A stretch of 57,672 nt of DNA from Porogramme epimiltina (taxonomy: Eukaryota; Basidiomycota; Agaricomycetes; Polyporales; Polyporaceae). Under the pieces are notes generated by a model. It made no database searches. It was given only the letters and a program-made list of their open reading frames with translations, and was not told the DNA's origin. Shown piece by piece: positions 10,864 through 23,150 of this stretch. Each line of letters opens with the position of its first letter. Position 1 is the stretch's first letter. The stretch is from assembly GCA_900155495.1 (NCBI GenBank), contig FTLJ01000212.1, positions 1 to 57,672 of the forward strand. The letters are read 5' to 3'. Both the position numbers and the translations under genes were made by a program.

Positions 10864-12060
10864 GATTTTGAAGGCAGCGTCGAACGCGGAGTTAAAAGTC
10901 GAGCCGAGAGGGTTGAGAATGGTAAAGACGCGAGCCAGCGGGCCCGCCACCCGTCATAAGTACTCTGGCTAGTCAAGGCTACCAGCCGGTAGGCGCGTGT
11001 CATCGGGAAGCCGCAAGGATGCGAGTCAACTTCGTTCCGAGTCGCGTGGGTGAGATGCTAGACCAATTTTGGGTCAATGCGTCAAACGACAGCGGGCGAC
11101 ACATGGTGACCTGCACGATACCATTGGGTGCACAAAGGGCGCGTTGGTAGACACCAGGTGGATCAGGCGCTAGCACGAGCAATTCATTGTGATTCTTTGG
11201 GTACTTCAAGGTACTAGAATAGGGAATTGGCCGGGGCTCGACCCCCAGTTTGAGCGTTGATCTAGAGTTTAAGGGCCCGGCGTTGACAGCTTGAATGGAT
11301 CGACTCCGAGTAGACGCATCAGGTTCGCAAAACTAGAGAATCTCTGGTCGTCAGGAAAAATGTGGTGCAAAATACGTAGGTAGCAAATAGTATCGCTTAA
11401 GTTGTGACTCACGGGGCCAACAGTGGGTGGTAGAAGAGCCCCAGCACGAAGAAAACGGTGGGTCGGCTCTGCAGCTGCGCGTACTAACGTCAACTTGAGA
11501 AAGCTTGGCGAAAGAAGCCCAGGGGTGGTGCCGGCATGGCACCTATGCAACGGTGACAGAGGCGAAGGGGGCAGTGACTAAAAGAAGTTTGTAGCTGGTG
11601 CGTCAGCAGCAGCGAGAAGCCTCGGCGTACACAGAATCCGATTAGCGTAGAGAGTGCCTAATGTGAGGTGAAGCTCGTGGGGCCCGATAGATCTAAAGCT
11701 CCCGCATTGCCACAATTTCAGCCTTGGAAGATGAGGTCGAGCCGTGAGCAGAGCTTCCTCCTATGCCGTGCATCTTCAAGGGGCCGCTGGCGGAAGGGTA
11801 GGTTCATTATCGTTAGGCGACCAACAGAGTGACAGGTGGTGGTATCCCCGGAGATCCTAGCCATGGCGGCACACTCCCCTCGAGATACGGGAGCCGAAGA
11901 GCATGAATACAAAATCCATCGGCAAGGCGAAATCGCCGTACACTGGAACTCGTTGAAGCGCATTATCTCGCATGACAATCCAAACGCTGGAGGCGCACCT
12001 GATGTTAATGGGAATGGATGGGGCGGGAGAAGTACTTCTGGTAACACTGGTTACACTCGG
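10864..12060 (-). pseudogene. Degenerate minus-strand coding fragments upstream of the Zn2Cys6 gene
   Basis: Several minus-strand stretches have protein-like composition: 11000-11209 (ends LGTKLTRILAASR), the low half of 11269-11550 (a segment with HHIFPDDQRF and LMRLLGV) and 11718-12047. They cannot be joined into one frame with plausible introns; stops or frameshifts interrupt each junction I tried. They may be remains of a gene that lay upstream of the regulator. The family is not recognised. Confidence 0.35.
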
Positions 12061-14599
12061 GAAGGACGTGAGAGATGGAAATAGAGCAGGTCAGGTACTA
12101 GACGTCGACGGCGTTGGAGGGCCATCCCATCACGGCGACGAGAGCCATGAGGCCGTGGGTGACGAAATTTCTCGGCGTGACGTCGCGTGACACCACGCGT
12201 CATCCGGCTAGGGCCTAGGCCCGGGACCCGGGACCCGCCCCTGCCACGCGCGCTTCACAAACCGCATTTGCTGATCCCAACCGTCCACTTCGAGTTGCAC
12301 GCGACTCGTCTAAGGCCTCGCACCTTGAGGAATGAACGTTGAACCTCGAAACACGCGAAGGGACAACCGCCGCTCCTCGCTGATCAAACAGGGATGTCCC
12401 CTATGACTAATCAGAACTAAATGTGAGGTACGGATTCCCCCAGTGTAAGCCCTTTTCGTCTCCCACCACAGCCTCTCCGAAATCTTACAGCTGAAGTGAT
12501 CGTCGTCCCACTATAGCATTCCACTGAGAAGCATGCTCTTCGCGCTGAAACCGGCCCCTTAGCAGACCTCGCATTGGTCTCGGTCTGGAAACCCGTGTGC
12601 GAGCGCGTCTTGATAGTGAGCCCCCTTTCTCCAATTTGCGTTAGCGGAATGGCCACGGAACATCATGGTTTGGTTCTTTCTTAGGCTCTTCTCGCCTGTT
12701 GGGGTGTGCGACTACCCACCTTCATTCCCCGAGATCGCTAGCGAACTGGTCGCGCATGGAGATGCCGGCATGCCCTCCTGGGTGTTGCATATCGACGGTG
12801 ATAGGGTCCTGGTACGCTCTATTGTACTACATATGTACGGCGGATCCTCGCGGCGAGCTGACAACGCCCCCTCAAAGCGCTCGTGTACCGGGAGCAGACC
12901 GGACATGTTGGTCATCACTGTCAGCGCGTCGCCCTTGAAGTTGCTGAGGCTCGAATCCACAGGGCTACCGGTACCGAGTAAGAAGTGAGGCCGTAGCTCG
13001 AGAACCCAAGCTCGCGCGAGGGTATAGAGCGCGTAGCGAACTGGAGCTTGTAGAAGCTAGGGTCTAGGGGAACAAAGTCAAGGTGAGTTGTCTCCGTTGC
13101 TCGCGTTCAACAGGTTCTAACCATCATCTCAGTTTAACCTTCGTAGAACCCCGGAAGTCCGGCATTCTATCCTTTTAATGTATGCCGGCTACCGTAAAGT
13201 TCACGTAAGCCTTAATATCAAGACCATGACCCGCTCTCACAGCTCAATGATGAGTATCTTTCGTCATCGATTTTCACAGATAGCTGTCGAATCACTCCAC
13301 TAATAGTATGTGTATACACTAGTACTAGTATAGTATACCATGGCGGTTCTACCATCTGATCAATACTAATTAGCTTTAGATATCTCGACATGGCAGTGCG
13401 ACTTGACGTGATGGAGTTTTCAGTCAACGTTTACATCAAGCCACAAATCCAAAGGATGCTGGGCAGAATGGCCCACGTGTCTATTGCCTCGGGCATCGTC
13501 CTCCGCGACGTCACCGAGGTGGTCAAGACGCTCGAGAGACACCGGGACATCTATTAGAAACGCCGTAATACCGGTACGTACCCATAGTAGTAGTTCGCTC
13601 GCACCGGGACCTCTCTGACCCGTCTCTTCCACGAGCGTCATGTAGCGAGGAATGCCGCTGTGCGGTTGGAACCCAGTTGAGTTTACATGGTCATGCGTCT
13701 GTGGGAGCCATCTCCGCCTGCGCAACACTGGCAGCACATGCTCATGAGATACTGTCCGCTTGCAGTGCGGGTGGTAGATGCTATATTTCTGCACACGAGA
13801 AAGGCCCACCCTTCTCTGACGTTCTCGTACACTTAGATCTCACGGCCAACGCCGAGGACCGGCCTCTTTCTGGCTGCCAGGTGTACGTGGCCAAGTGTGC
13901 CGTGAGTGTCTCGGGATCTTCAAACTTCGAGCGTCGCGGAGACTGTGTCTACTTCAGTCTCACTGTTAGCTCACACGAGAGATCACTGACACATTGTCAG
14001 ACGTCACCCGCAATTTCATACCCTGCATGGACTGCGAAAAGCCCGCGACAGCCAGGCCGTTTATGGTGTTGTTTGTATTGCGAATGCGAGAGCATTGTTA
14101 ATATTAGCAGGGGTGTCACCGAGGATCCAGCGAGATAGGCCATGGGTCCGCAAACAACACGCTATCGACCCAGCCAAGCACGATTGGTGGCATATGCAGT
14201 AATATCCACCCCTACCTTCGTCTAGCATGCCGGAGATGTCGGTGGGTCAACGACTTCGTCCGCGAGGACAGCCGAGGAGCGGATTCGCCGACTGGAGAAG
14301 ATTGAACGGCTGGAAGCGTTGCTGAGGTGAACCACGCACATCGGCATGTAGGAGATAGCTCGACGTAATTTCTAGCTGCTTACCGCACAATGCTCTGTCT
14401 TATGTACAATTACACCGCACCGCTTGACCGCATTTTGTGAGGTTCGGTATAGGACTGCTGCCGACTTATTTCATACCAATGTTCCGACTCATATTCGATA
14501 GATTTTCGTACAAGACGCATACACGTGGTTCCATGAATACATTATAAGGGATAGCACATAATGTCTGTACGCGCAGTGTCAAGAGAGTGATAATGATGC
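12061..14599. other. Gene-poor stretch, no gene recognised
   Basis: I find no gene I can support. A short GC palindrome-like run lies near 12214-12240. The minus-strand frame near 12712-12960 and the plus-strand frame 13677-14138 have no family features. Around 14270-14330 a short plus-strand segment would encode a basic coiled helix, possibly a fragment of something. Confidence 0.4.
13390..13557 (+). CDS. Small open frame of 55 codons, unrecognised
   Basis: An ATG-initiated frame of 55 residues with a natural-looking mix of hydrophobic and charged residues (for example MLGRMAHVSIASGIV and VVKTLERHRDIY). It could be a small protein, one exon of a decayed gene, or chance. No neighbouring exon could be joined to it with confidence. 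Confidence 0.2.
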   Translation: MAVRLDVMEFSVNVYIKPQIQRMLGRMAHVSIASGIVLRDVTEVVKTLERHRDIY

Positions 14600-15460
14600 C
14601 ATTCGTAGCCGAGAAGAAGGATCAAATTACGCGTCGACGCGAACAAAATCCTCGCGGGGGACGCGAGTCTTTCGTTCCACGTACGTCATTGTACGAGAGA
14701 CGGCGCACCGCGCTCGCCGCGCTGCGCGTCCTAAACGCCGCGCCACGCATCGAGCTTGTCACGCCGACTCCGCATCCAATTCCCGCTGGCATTCGCGCAT
14801 ATACTCAAAACTGAGGAAATGATCCCAAGCTGTCGTCAGCTCCGTGGCGGTTGGATACGAGAGGAGGACACACACCACTCTATCACGAGGTCCTTCCCTA
14901 CGTCCATCTGGTCCGCGAGGATTTGGGCAGGGTCGGCGTTGGGGCCATACCAGTCGCGGAAGAAGGGCTCGGCTGTTGGAGTGTCGATGTAAGGATGATG
15001 TTCGTAGTGAATACTCAGCAGAAGCAACTGGTATTCAGAGAAGCGCGAGATATGGCTATGGGGCGGCACTGCGGCGAGGGGGGCGAGTGGCGCACCAAGG
15101 GGTGTGGCTGGACGAGCAGTGGCTGGAGACGTATGTTGGGTGTCCATGGGGAATTGAGCTGTGTTATTTCCACTGTGATCGACCTTAATAAAGCTTTGAG
15201 CGGAGCAAAGACCAAGGTGGCCAAAGCTTGTGTGGTCGCTATTGGGCGCTACGACCGGCCAAAGGTTCTGCAAACGCGTGCACGTGATCGGATCATCGCG
15301 ACGCGTCGCGCGTCGTTGGGTCGGTGGCGGAGTCCCCGCACTCACCTCCACAAATCTTTCGGCGATTGCGCGAGCGGGGTCGCCATTGACCGTCCGGGGG
15401 GAGACTATGGTGTATGAGTCTAGCACGTCAAGACGAATCTCGCCCAAAGTGGCGAGCTGA
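14600..15460 (-). pseudogene. Relic of an unrecognised gene family, copy 1
   Basis: Minus-strand fragments: around 15330-15447 a segment with SYTIVSP and AIAERFVE; around 14840-15000 one with FFRDWYGPNADPAQILADQM; around 14680-14810 one with EYMRECQREL and RRLGRAARRAR, broken by a stop. The first resembles 28070-28200, and the last resembles 17040-17180 and 27320-27440 in the same phase. Shared protein-level signal among copies shows these were once coding. The family is not recognised. Confidence 0.5.
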
Positions 15461-16149
15461 CCCTTTGATGCTCAATCACTGAGAAGGATGCTCACCCAGA
15501 TCTGTAGCGTAGCATTGGACCTTTCGAACCACGGTATGGGAGGGTCTAGTAGAACGCCCACGTTCCGGATGAGGTAGTCAATTTAGAGAGCACCATGATG
15601 AAAACAATCGCGGAGGAGAACCCCAGGGCCGATGTTGAAACGTAAACGTCGAAACAACGTTCGTAGAAAGGTGGGATTATGAGGGCTATTGTATTGATAC
15701 AGGTTGGTGATGATGTGGTGGTAGCGTGGGGGGAGTATGCAGGAGCTATTAGGGTGTGTACAAGAACTGGGAACGAAAACACGCGAGGAGCGTTGCACGG
15801 TGTGGTAGCGGAAATATACAGTAGCAGCGCCGAGGACGGGGAGTGTTACGTAAGCAAACGGCGTGCCCTCACGACGAAAGGGCCACTCGGTGTCCTCGGC
15901 GATGGGAAGGGAACGTTGAAGGGAAAGGAGAAGCGTGGTGGAAGGTGTTCGAGTAATCGGCGCACCACACAGCTCGGTTGCACGCGGGAGAAACGAGAAG
16001 GCGCGTACGATTGAAACATATCAAAGCATTACAGCGTAACTTGGAGGGGAAAGGGGATTGGAAGGGAGATTGTATAGAGATAGAGCGGATGGGTGGATGA
16101 GCATGACATAGCAGCGCAGCATACCCCATAGTAATGCGTGGGCCTTACG

Positions 16150-16760
16150 TTGGGAATGGATAGCGAACGTACGAATCGGTCGAGAAAGAGGACTGGGGTA
16201 AGTGAAATGATTATATGGAGAGGGGAGTTAAGGGGAATGAAGGAGGGTGTTTGGATGGGACAGAAAGGACACAACGAACTATGGAAAAGAGAAAATAGAT
16301 GACATACGGAGCCGCAAAACCTTCCACCGTTTACAGATCCCACATCACTTTACGAATCCTTGTCTGACATTCCTTACTACCCCCCATTATACTTGTGTGT
16401 ATCCTTCGATGGCGTAACGTTGATCTGCCCGCTCGATGGAGTTGGTGTTGGCACAATGGGGGGAAGAGCGTGCCGGGCGTAGGGGGAAGAAAATTGAACA
16501 ACGCCGCGTATAATGTAGACAAGTTAAGTTGGGCGATAGACTTGCGGCTAATGGGCGTAGAGTATCGAGGGGGAGCCAGCGTTTGGTAGAGGGTGCAAGG
16601 AGTGAAGCAGACAGAGAGCGGCGAGAAGGAAGAATCGCCAGACGAGTGGGGGGGGTGACGATGGGGGTGATCAAGGAGAGAACACTGTTGACGCTGAGCG
16701 CGTCGTGTCCTCGGCTAGATCATCGACGCATCACGCACGACCGTGATGTCTGCACCTCAC
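16150..16760 (-). repeat. Dispersed upstream block, copy 1
   Basis: About 600 bp also found at 29040-29640, 35940-36480 and 39260-39860, with its plus-strand right end again at 26805-27010. Landmarks on the plus strand are a GAGGACGCAC-like word followed by AGCCGCAAA at the left and CTCGGCTAGATCATCGACG at the right. Each full copy lies just upstream, in the minus direction, of a decayed gene. Confidence 0.65.
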
Positions 16761-16899
16761 ACTGCGCAACCACGCGTACTTATGTCTAAAGGACTTACCA
16801 ATTTCCCCTGGACAGAGCACGCTTCGAGAGTAGATCAAGGCGCGACGCTCAGAATAAGTGACTCCTTTCGAGGTGAGGTAGCCCCCTACACGAGCCATG

Positions 16900-17420
16900 T
16901 ACATATGTAGCTACAGTACTACTGTAGACACGGCGTCGAGAGGCAGCAGTAATGAAGCGGTTTGTAACCAATAACTGGAAGAAGATCCATACAATAGGAT
17001 AGACGAAGGCTCACAGAGCCCCCAGAGCGTGAGCATCTCGTTCGACATAGAGGTGCGAGGGAGGGCGCGTCGGGCTCGTGGTGCTATACGTCCCATACGT
17101 CGCACTACACCCAGAGCTCGCTGTGCCGCGCCCTGGGCTTGCCCTCACTCATGCCATCTCCCTCCTGGGGTCGGAGCCCGATCCTGTAACGACAGTAACA
17201 TACCTCCCGTCAGGAGCCCCGCGCGGTGCGCTCCGCTTGTTCCGCGATACGCGCGCGGCGGGCGTTGGAAGCAACGCGTCGGCGGCTTTGAGGTCTGGCA
17301 TCGTACGCGAGCCTGTAACTCCGGATCCGAGGGGGCGTCGGAGGAAGAGTATTGGATGCAGGGGTGGGTTCTGTAGCTGGAGACTACTGGTACACGCATA
17401 CAACCATCTTACCACAATAA
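16900..17420 (-). pseudogene. Relic of the unrecognised gene family, copy 2
   Basis: The minus strand carries a helix-like segment with VVRRMGRIAPRARR and, further on, a MSNE segment. Both are matched at 27200-27480 in the same phase. Flanking frames are open only in pieces. It lies in the direct repeat and is probably a truncated gene copy. Confidence 0.45.
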
Positions 17421-17460
17421 GGTCACGCCTCGGATTCGGGTTTGACGGGGATTAGACTCT

Positions 17461-18158
17461 GTAGTAGAAATTTGCGAGAACCCCCGCGACGTGGTCCTGG
17501 TTGAGGGGTTTGGATACCGATTGACTGATGGCCTGTGAACGTTAACGTTTGAACGCCGTCCTCCTCGGTGGCCTTGGCAGGCAACGTTGGCGCCAACGGG
17601 CGCTCAGGCTGTTTCCACGTGCTTCCGTGGGTTACATAATGTCCGCACTTATCACCGTCCCTGATGTTGCTTTTTTGGCGCCCGCGTCGCGCGACGAACC
17701 GCCTGAAAAGTCGTTGAATCCGGACACGAGCTTTTCGCCACGGCTACTGTCTCCGCGCAACCTTCGCACCCTCGCTGTGCTAATGCGATACGTCATGCTG
17801 GACTCGGACCAATGACCCCCCGGCCGTCTACAGATTAAGCATCCACGGCCCCTAAACCTTACTTGCTGCTTCCATGCATTCCTCTGTCTCCCGCCGTGGT
17901 GTCTGGCTCCCAGCTAGCCCTCGTGTGCTGAGATCCGCCGCGTACTGCACAATGCGCGCGTGATTAATTACGGGCAGATGACCAGCGCCCCTCCAGGGAT
18001 CCATCTACCTCGATCCACAGAATCGTGTTGGCCGGCCTCTCCGGTGCGTTCTGGCATGTAGTTGGTCCATTATTGATTACCGGTGCTCACAGCTTCCTCT
18101 CCTAGGGGCCAGCAATATAACAATCGTGGAAGCTAGGAAATAGGGCCCAAGGGCCCTC
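17461..18158. other. Upstream region of DUF6534 gene 1
   Basis: No gene-like frame. It contains the presumed promoter of the first DUF6534 gene and the right edge of the large direct repeat. Confidence 0.4.
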
Positions 18159-20184
18159 ATGTCTCAGGGCTCATCTCCCGTCTTACCTGAGGTGCACAGT
18201 AGCCTCGCCGTCATCTTTCTCAGCGGATGTATCGGTTTCATGTACGTTCGCGGCCGCCTGCGCTCGCTTACGGCATTCACAGTGCTGACCTTCCGCCTAG
18301 CCTTTACGGGCTCATATTGCAACAGGCCTACTACTACTTCCGGACTTTCCCGGGGGATCATTGGCTACTCAAGTCCACGGTGAGTCCGTGCCGTTTCGGG
18401 CCCCTCACTGGATGATCGCTGATGACGATGGTCTCCATGTAGGCATGGCTCTTACTGTACGTGTGCCTCGTCACCAAAGCTACGTGCAAGCTTCCTAAGC
18501 AATCGGAACGTTTTCTAGGATAATGGAGACGGTGCACTACGGATTTGGTGTTGATATAGGGTACGACTCGGCCCTACTGTTGGCCTCGTCACTTCGTTTA
18601 AACACTGCACGTCCAGGTACGAATACCTAATCAGCAACTACAACTACGTTTCCGCCTTTGAGCGTGGCAACGTGTACGTGCCAAACACTTTGACTAGGCC
18701 CTCCCCGGCACAACAGTCGAATTAACTTCGTACCTTTTCAGAGCCATCGCGGTATGAGGCATTTGTTGCGCTCGATACGTAGATTATACTGACCCCCTCG
18801 TTTCTCACATAGCTTCTAGCACCCGTCGTAGTGAGTTGTGATTGAACTTGAACACGAACGAGAGTATCGGACCAACTATTTCTAGGGAGCCGTCGTGATC
18901 GCTAGTGACTGGTAAGAACTATTCAGCTTCGCCATTATAGGAAGCTTAACAAGGATGTCCCAATCAGCTTCTATGCACGGCGTGTATACTTGTTCCTAGA
19001 TCCTTCGCACAGGCTATATTTCGTAGTGGGATGGGTGGGTTCAGGCGGCCCGGTTCTTCCTTTTATGTGTCACTCACACATCTTCTAGGCGACCATAGTT
19101 TGCACAGCAATAGGTAGTACCATACACCTCGTTCGTGTCTGGGAGCTGAAGCGAATCATCGAACTCCTCAGGGTCAACAATGGGTCAGGCTTTTCCCATC
19201 TTTTTGCGTTACGGGATCTAAACTCATCGTGTTGCACAGTTACAACAACCAAGCTGTCCGTTTAGGATTGTCCAATGCTACATTCTACTAAGCTAATCAT
19301 TTGGTATATTTGGTATCTAGACTCATCGACACGTCATTCGCGAATTGGCTTCGCGTGAAGGTAAGAGCTCGCACTGACAATGATTATCCATCGACCGTTG
19401 TTGCCGACGTATGCTCACACTCGCTTGAAGTGGCTGGTGACAGTCAGTTTTGCGTGCATTGGTGCCAGTGACGTTGTTGTGGCGGTCGTTCTCATCATCC
19501 ACCTCTACCGAAAGCGGACCGGGTATAAACGGTGAGTTGTATTCTCTCGTTCCGTAGATATTTTAGTTTAACATCAACGGCACTCAGGACAGACAGGCTG
19601 CTAGACTCCCTCATAGCTTACGCGTTCAATACTGGTGCGTTTGATCAAGTACTTCACACTATTCCCGCGTTGTCTTACCCCTTTCTTAACTAGGGCTTGT
19701 GACGAGGTACGTCAGCTCATTCACACATGCTATTGTGCCCACCGACCCTGGCTCCCGGTAGTCTCTCGAGCTTTTGTTGTATGGTTTTGGTAAGCTCTAT
19801 GTTTATTCCGGATATCTGAGACCAAACTCACGCTGGTCCTATAGTCGATCTTGGAGGGCAGAAATTTGTATGTGATCGGGTTCAGCATGATGGCTACGAA
19901 GGGTGAGCACAGCCTATTCTCTCGAACTGTACCCGGAGGACTAACGTCATGTCGGGTCCAGTGTACGCCAACTCTGTATTCATAACGTGAGCGGAGGCGC
20001 CGGCCACCTCCACGGCCCTTGGCTAACACCGTCGGTGTTTCCGCATAGGATGAACTCGCGCCAACGCTTGCGGAGCCAGCAATATATGACGACTGCGGAT
20101 ACCAACGTAGGCGCGCCCGGTGTGCACGGAACGAGCGCACTTCAATTCCGCCGGTCGCAAGTGACTGCTCAGACAATTGTGTAG
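18159..20184 (+). CDS. DUF6534-type membrane protein, tandem copy 1
   Basis: Integral membrane protein of the basidiomycete DUF6534 family; function unknown. I resolve 20 exons totalling 897 nt (298 residues), all GT-AG with consistent phase. They include very short ones: 18443-18456 (14 nt), 18742-18751 (10 nt), 19172-19183 (12 nt) and 19240-19255 (16 nt). The protein starts with a short hydrophilic tail and then a helix ending ILYGLILQQAYYYFRTFPGD. Next come a YEYLISNYN loop, a helix before FYARRVYLF, and a helix ending VVVAVVLIIHLYRKRTG. Last is the family signature TDRLLDSLIAYAFNTGLVTS and a VYANSVFITMNSRQ end. Six or seven membrane spans are likely. Same strand and architecture as the two genes that follow. 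Confidence 0.85.
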
Positions 20185-21189
20185 ATCAATGCATGTAGTC
20201 TAGTGTACCTCGTGTCCCAAAACGTCCTAATGGAGCACCAGGTCGAGACAGATGGACGGCGTGAAGGCTTGGGAGGATTGCTAGTCCGCACCACAGCCGC
20301 CACGATTGTATTGAGTCGCGCCCTGGGAGTGTGTAAACACTTTGGCCAAAGCGGGAACGCCGTGCGCGTGTGACGGCCCCGATCGCAGTCTAAAATCTTT
20401 GGACGGCAGCGAGGATGTCGCCGGGTGGGCGGCGGCGTCGGGTGACGGGCGCATGGAACACGCGTTCTTGTGAGGAGCTCTGTGGAACCTCTGCGGGAAC
20501 AGCAACGATCCTCGATGGCCGACCGAAGCCGACCTGCCATACTGGGCGATTACGTCAGCGCACGCGGCCAATCGGGGTTGGCCGGTGTCTTGTTGCGGGT
20601 TGTTGCTCGGGCGGGGATCTCTTGCGGGTTTCGTCCGCCACCCTTTCGCCGGGCGCTGGGAGGACCCTGGGGAGCTGCAGGGGCTGGGAGGGCGGCGGGG
20701 CAGGATCTGTGTCCGGAGATCACAATGAAGGGCGGCATCGGGCGACGGGGCGACTGGCTCGCGGGACGGCGGGGGCGGCCACCCGAGCCGCGCGCGCTTC
20801 TCTTTCCCAGCCTACAGCCGACGCCGCGAAGGCACGCCGCCGCACGCGAGCTAGCCCCAGCCTGCCCTCGCGCGCCCCGCGCGTCCTGTGCTGCCAGCAC
20901 GCGCAGGCCCCGCCAGAGAGGCGCGGACCGCGCGCACGCAGCTGCACCGCTGTCCCAGGTTTCTCCCTCGACCCTGTTCCTCCGCCCGCCGTGCTGGCGC
21001 GTTCTGTGGTGCGCTCCTTTCCTCCTCTCGTCCCGCAACGTGCGTGACGCCAGCCAGCGCGCAGGTGCTATATACCCCCGCAGCCTAGACCCGCCCCCGC
21101 CCTCTCGCCCGTCGGCTACGCGCACTAGTCGCCTCCACCCTGGCCGTCGCTTCTGTGGCCCATCCACCCAGCACGCTCCAGCCCATGCA
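20185..21189. other. Very GC-rich spacer before DUF6534 gene 2
   Basis: From about 20400 to 21130 the sequence is strikingly GC-rich and CpG-rich, with Ala/Arg/Pro-type frames open on both strands. The frames on the two strands overlap, show no protein family and lack intron signals, so I read them as composition artefacts. The block directly precedes the start codon of the second DUF6534 gene and may be part of its promoter. Confidence 0.5.
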
Positions 21190-23150
21190 ATGTTTGTGCT
21201 GTCCGTGCATAGCACGATCGGCCCCGGCCTCCTCGGCGCCCTCCTTGGCGCGGTGTCAGTAGATCTCTCACTTCCTTCCCGAGGTTCCAACTTCGTGCTG
21301 ATGGCTCTTCTCCATTGCTTGCTTAGGCTCTATGGAGTCATGTGCCTCCAGGTCTCCATCTACTTCCGCACATACCCTGGAGACAGACTACTGCTCAAAG
21401 CGACAGTGCGTATCACTTTGAGCGCGTACGTCGGAAACCTGAAGCCTTCATTTACAGGTGTTTCTCATATTGTATGCCCGTGCTACTTAGGTCTATACTC
21501 TTTCCATTGATTCGCCTTTAGCTTAGCGGAAACAGTACATGTCGCTCTGACCATGCACGTTTCGTAAGTCTTTGCTGTGCCGCTTGCGCTCGCCTTTATC
21601 TCACGACTACTTTAGATATCACTACCTCATAACAAATCTCGGGAACCCAGCTGCATTTAATACCTCCACTGTGTAAGTGGGAATGACATAGGTTGACTTG
21701 ACTGGAGTTGACCAATAAGCGATCAATATAGATCATTAGTAGTGAGCGTCCTCGCTTACATTCTTGGTGGCGTCCATTTTGATCACTTCGCCGAGCAGCT
21801 CATGGCTCCAACCACAGTAAGCCGGTCTCCGTCATCCCTTCGAAACCAAACAGCTGACTGTGTCTTCAGAGTGTGGTTATTTTCCTTTCTGATGCGTAAG
21901 CCAGCAATTATCGAGAATTACCTCCAAGGCACTCACGAGTTTTTTCTTCAGCTTTTATGCACGTCGTGTATACCTATGCAAGTCACTGTTCGAGCTCTTC
22001 CATGCAGAAAACTGGCTCAACATGGCTGCAGGCAATCCTTCCTACAAGCTGTACTTTGTCATCGCATGGGTCAGTACATTCGTACCCTTGTCACTAACTG
22101 CTGTTACTGAGCTCTTCAACAGTGTTCCTCCATAGCCGCCGGAGCTGGTGAGATTGGTGGCTTGGACTGTTCGTGTCCTCAACTGACACTGCTGATTTCC
22201 CTCTCAGGCTTCGCGTCAGGTGAGAAATCTCATCCTACGTTTCGACTTTGGAAGTTGACGAATATGTGCAGCTGCAACTATTCAGTTGTGCGTCCCATCC
22301 CTCCCGGTACCGCGCGACCTGATCTAACGCTTTCTCAGGTTCTTGAATAGATCTTACGATCATTGGGTGAGAGTCAAGGTAACGTTATTCCGTGTATCTC
22401 CTCAGTCACGCGCTGAATTCCCTTCGCATAGTGGACTACTACCGCCGGTTTCGCATGCGCGGCCGCCGGCGACGTTATCATAGCTACTGCGCTCATCGTT
22501 CATCTCTACCGGCAACGGACCGGATTGAGGCGGTAAGTCGTGATCCTCCTTCCACCGACACCTTCAAGCTTACGGGGCCGACTCCGCAGGACTGATAAAC
22601 TACTGGACACCCTCACCGCGTATGCGTTCAACACAGGTACGGAGCGGAATTTCCTTGACTACGGACTGCATGTCTCATTTTGTCGGATTTCAGGCCTAGT
22701 TACCAGGTAACTCGTTATCCTTAAAGAATCGACATTCTCCGGACTCACTCTGCGTTCGTAGTTTGTCGAGTGTAGCATGCCTACTATTAGTGAGTCGCTG
22801 CTCCTCACAGCACGTCAGCACGTATCTAATCCACGTCAGTCTGTGCTCGAAGGCACCCAACACCTCTACCTCATCTCGTTCAGCATGATTGCCACCAAGG
22901 GTGGGTGCTTGTCCTTTTGCGTCCGTGGCTCAGAGGCTTACCCACCCGAACCAGTCTATGCCATCTCCGTTTTGGTGTCGTGAGTACCGCGACCTTCCCT
23001 AGAGGATGAGAGCTCACCTCCGTGTATCGCAGGTTAAATATGCGAGGATCGATGATCACGGAGCCCTCTGGACCGGAAAACACGGGCACGGTCGAGCTCA
23101 CGACCGTGCCTAGCGTGACCTGGTGGCAGAGCGGCAAGTCGCAGGCATGA
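21190..23150 (+). CDS. DUF6534-type membrane protein, tandem copy 2
   Basis: Second DUF6534 gene. The model starts at 21190 and follows copy 1 exon for exon: 79-, 14-, 42-, 57- and 26-nt exons have the same lengths, and the 12-nt exon is at 22208-22219. The micro-exon equivalent to the 10-nt one of copy 1 is only 7 nt. Recognisable segments are VLYGVMCLQVSIYFRTYPGD, FYARRVYLC, the helix with VIIATALIVHLYRQRTG, TDKLLDTLTAYAFNTGLVTS and the end with VYAISVLVSLN. A possible GC-AG intron at 21978-22031 is in frame and stop-free, so the product may exist with or without an 18-residue insert. The frame is otherwise intact, and the C-terminal tail after about 23040 differs from both paralogues. Confidence 0.85.
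21978..22031 (+). other. In-frame GC-AG intron or retained segment in DUF6534 gene 2
   Basis: Fifty-four nt beginning GCAAGT (a strong GC-type donor) and ending CTGCAG, at exactly the site where copy 3 has a 51-nt GT-AG intron and copy 1 has no intron. It is a multiple of three without a stop, so either splicing or retention yields a full-length protein. Confidence 0.6.

Larger units (their letters stand above)
15117..17460. repeat. Large direct repeat, left copy
   Basis: 15117-15590 and 16560-17460 align with 26478-26790 and 26805-27500, in the same order and orientation. Shared words include CACGTGATCGGATCATCGCGACGCGTCGCG (15282 and 26633) and GTCCTCGGCTAGATCATCGACGCATCACGC (16708 and 26950). 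Most of 15590-16560 is absent from the right copy. Confidence 0.8.

Noticed and set aside
14851..15417. Plus-strand frame of 188 codons
   Set aside because: It lies over minus-strand relic segments that have protein-level matches elsewhere in the window. The plus frame has none.
16150..16760. Dispersed block as a solo LTR of a retrotransposon
   Set aside because: I see no TG...CA ends or target-site duplication, and the ends differ between copies. The idea needs a proper alignment before it can be claimed.
20470..21510. Long open frame of 346 codons on the plus strand and 246 codons opposite
   Set aside because: Both arise from the GC-rich block. Only the last part of the plus frame (from 21190) is real, as exon 1-2 of DUF6534 gene 2, and the opposite frame has no family features.
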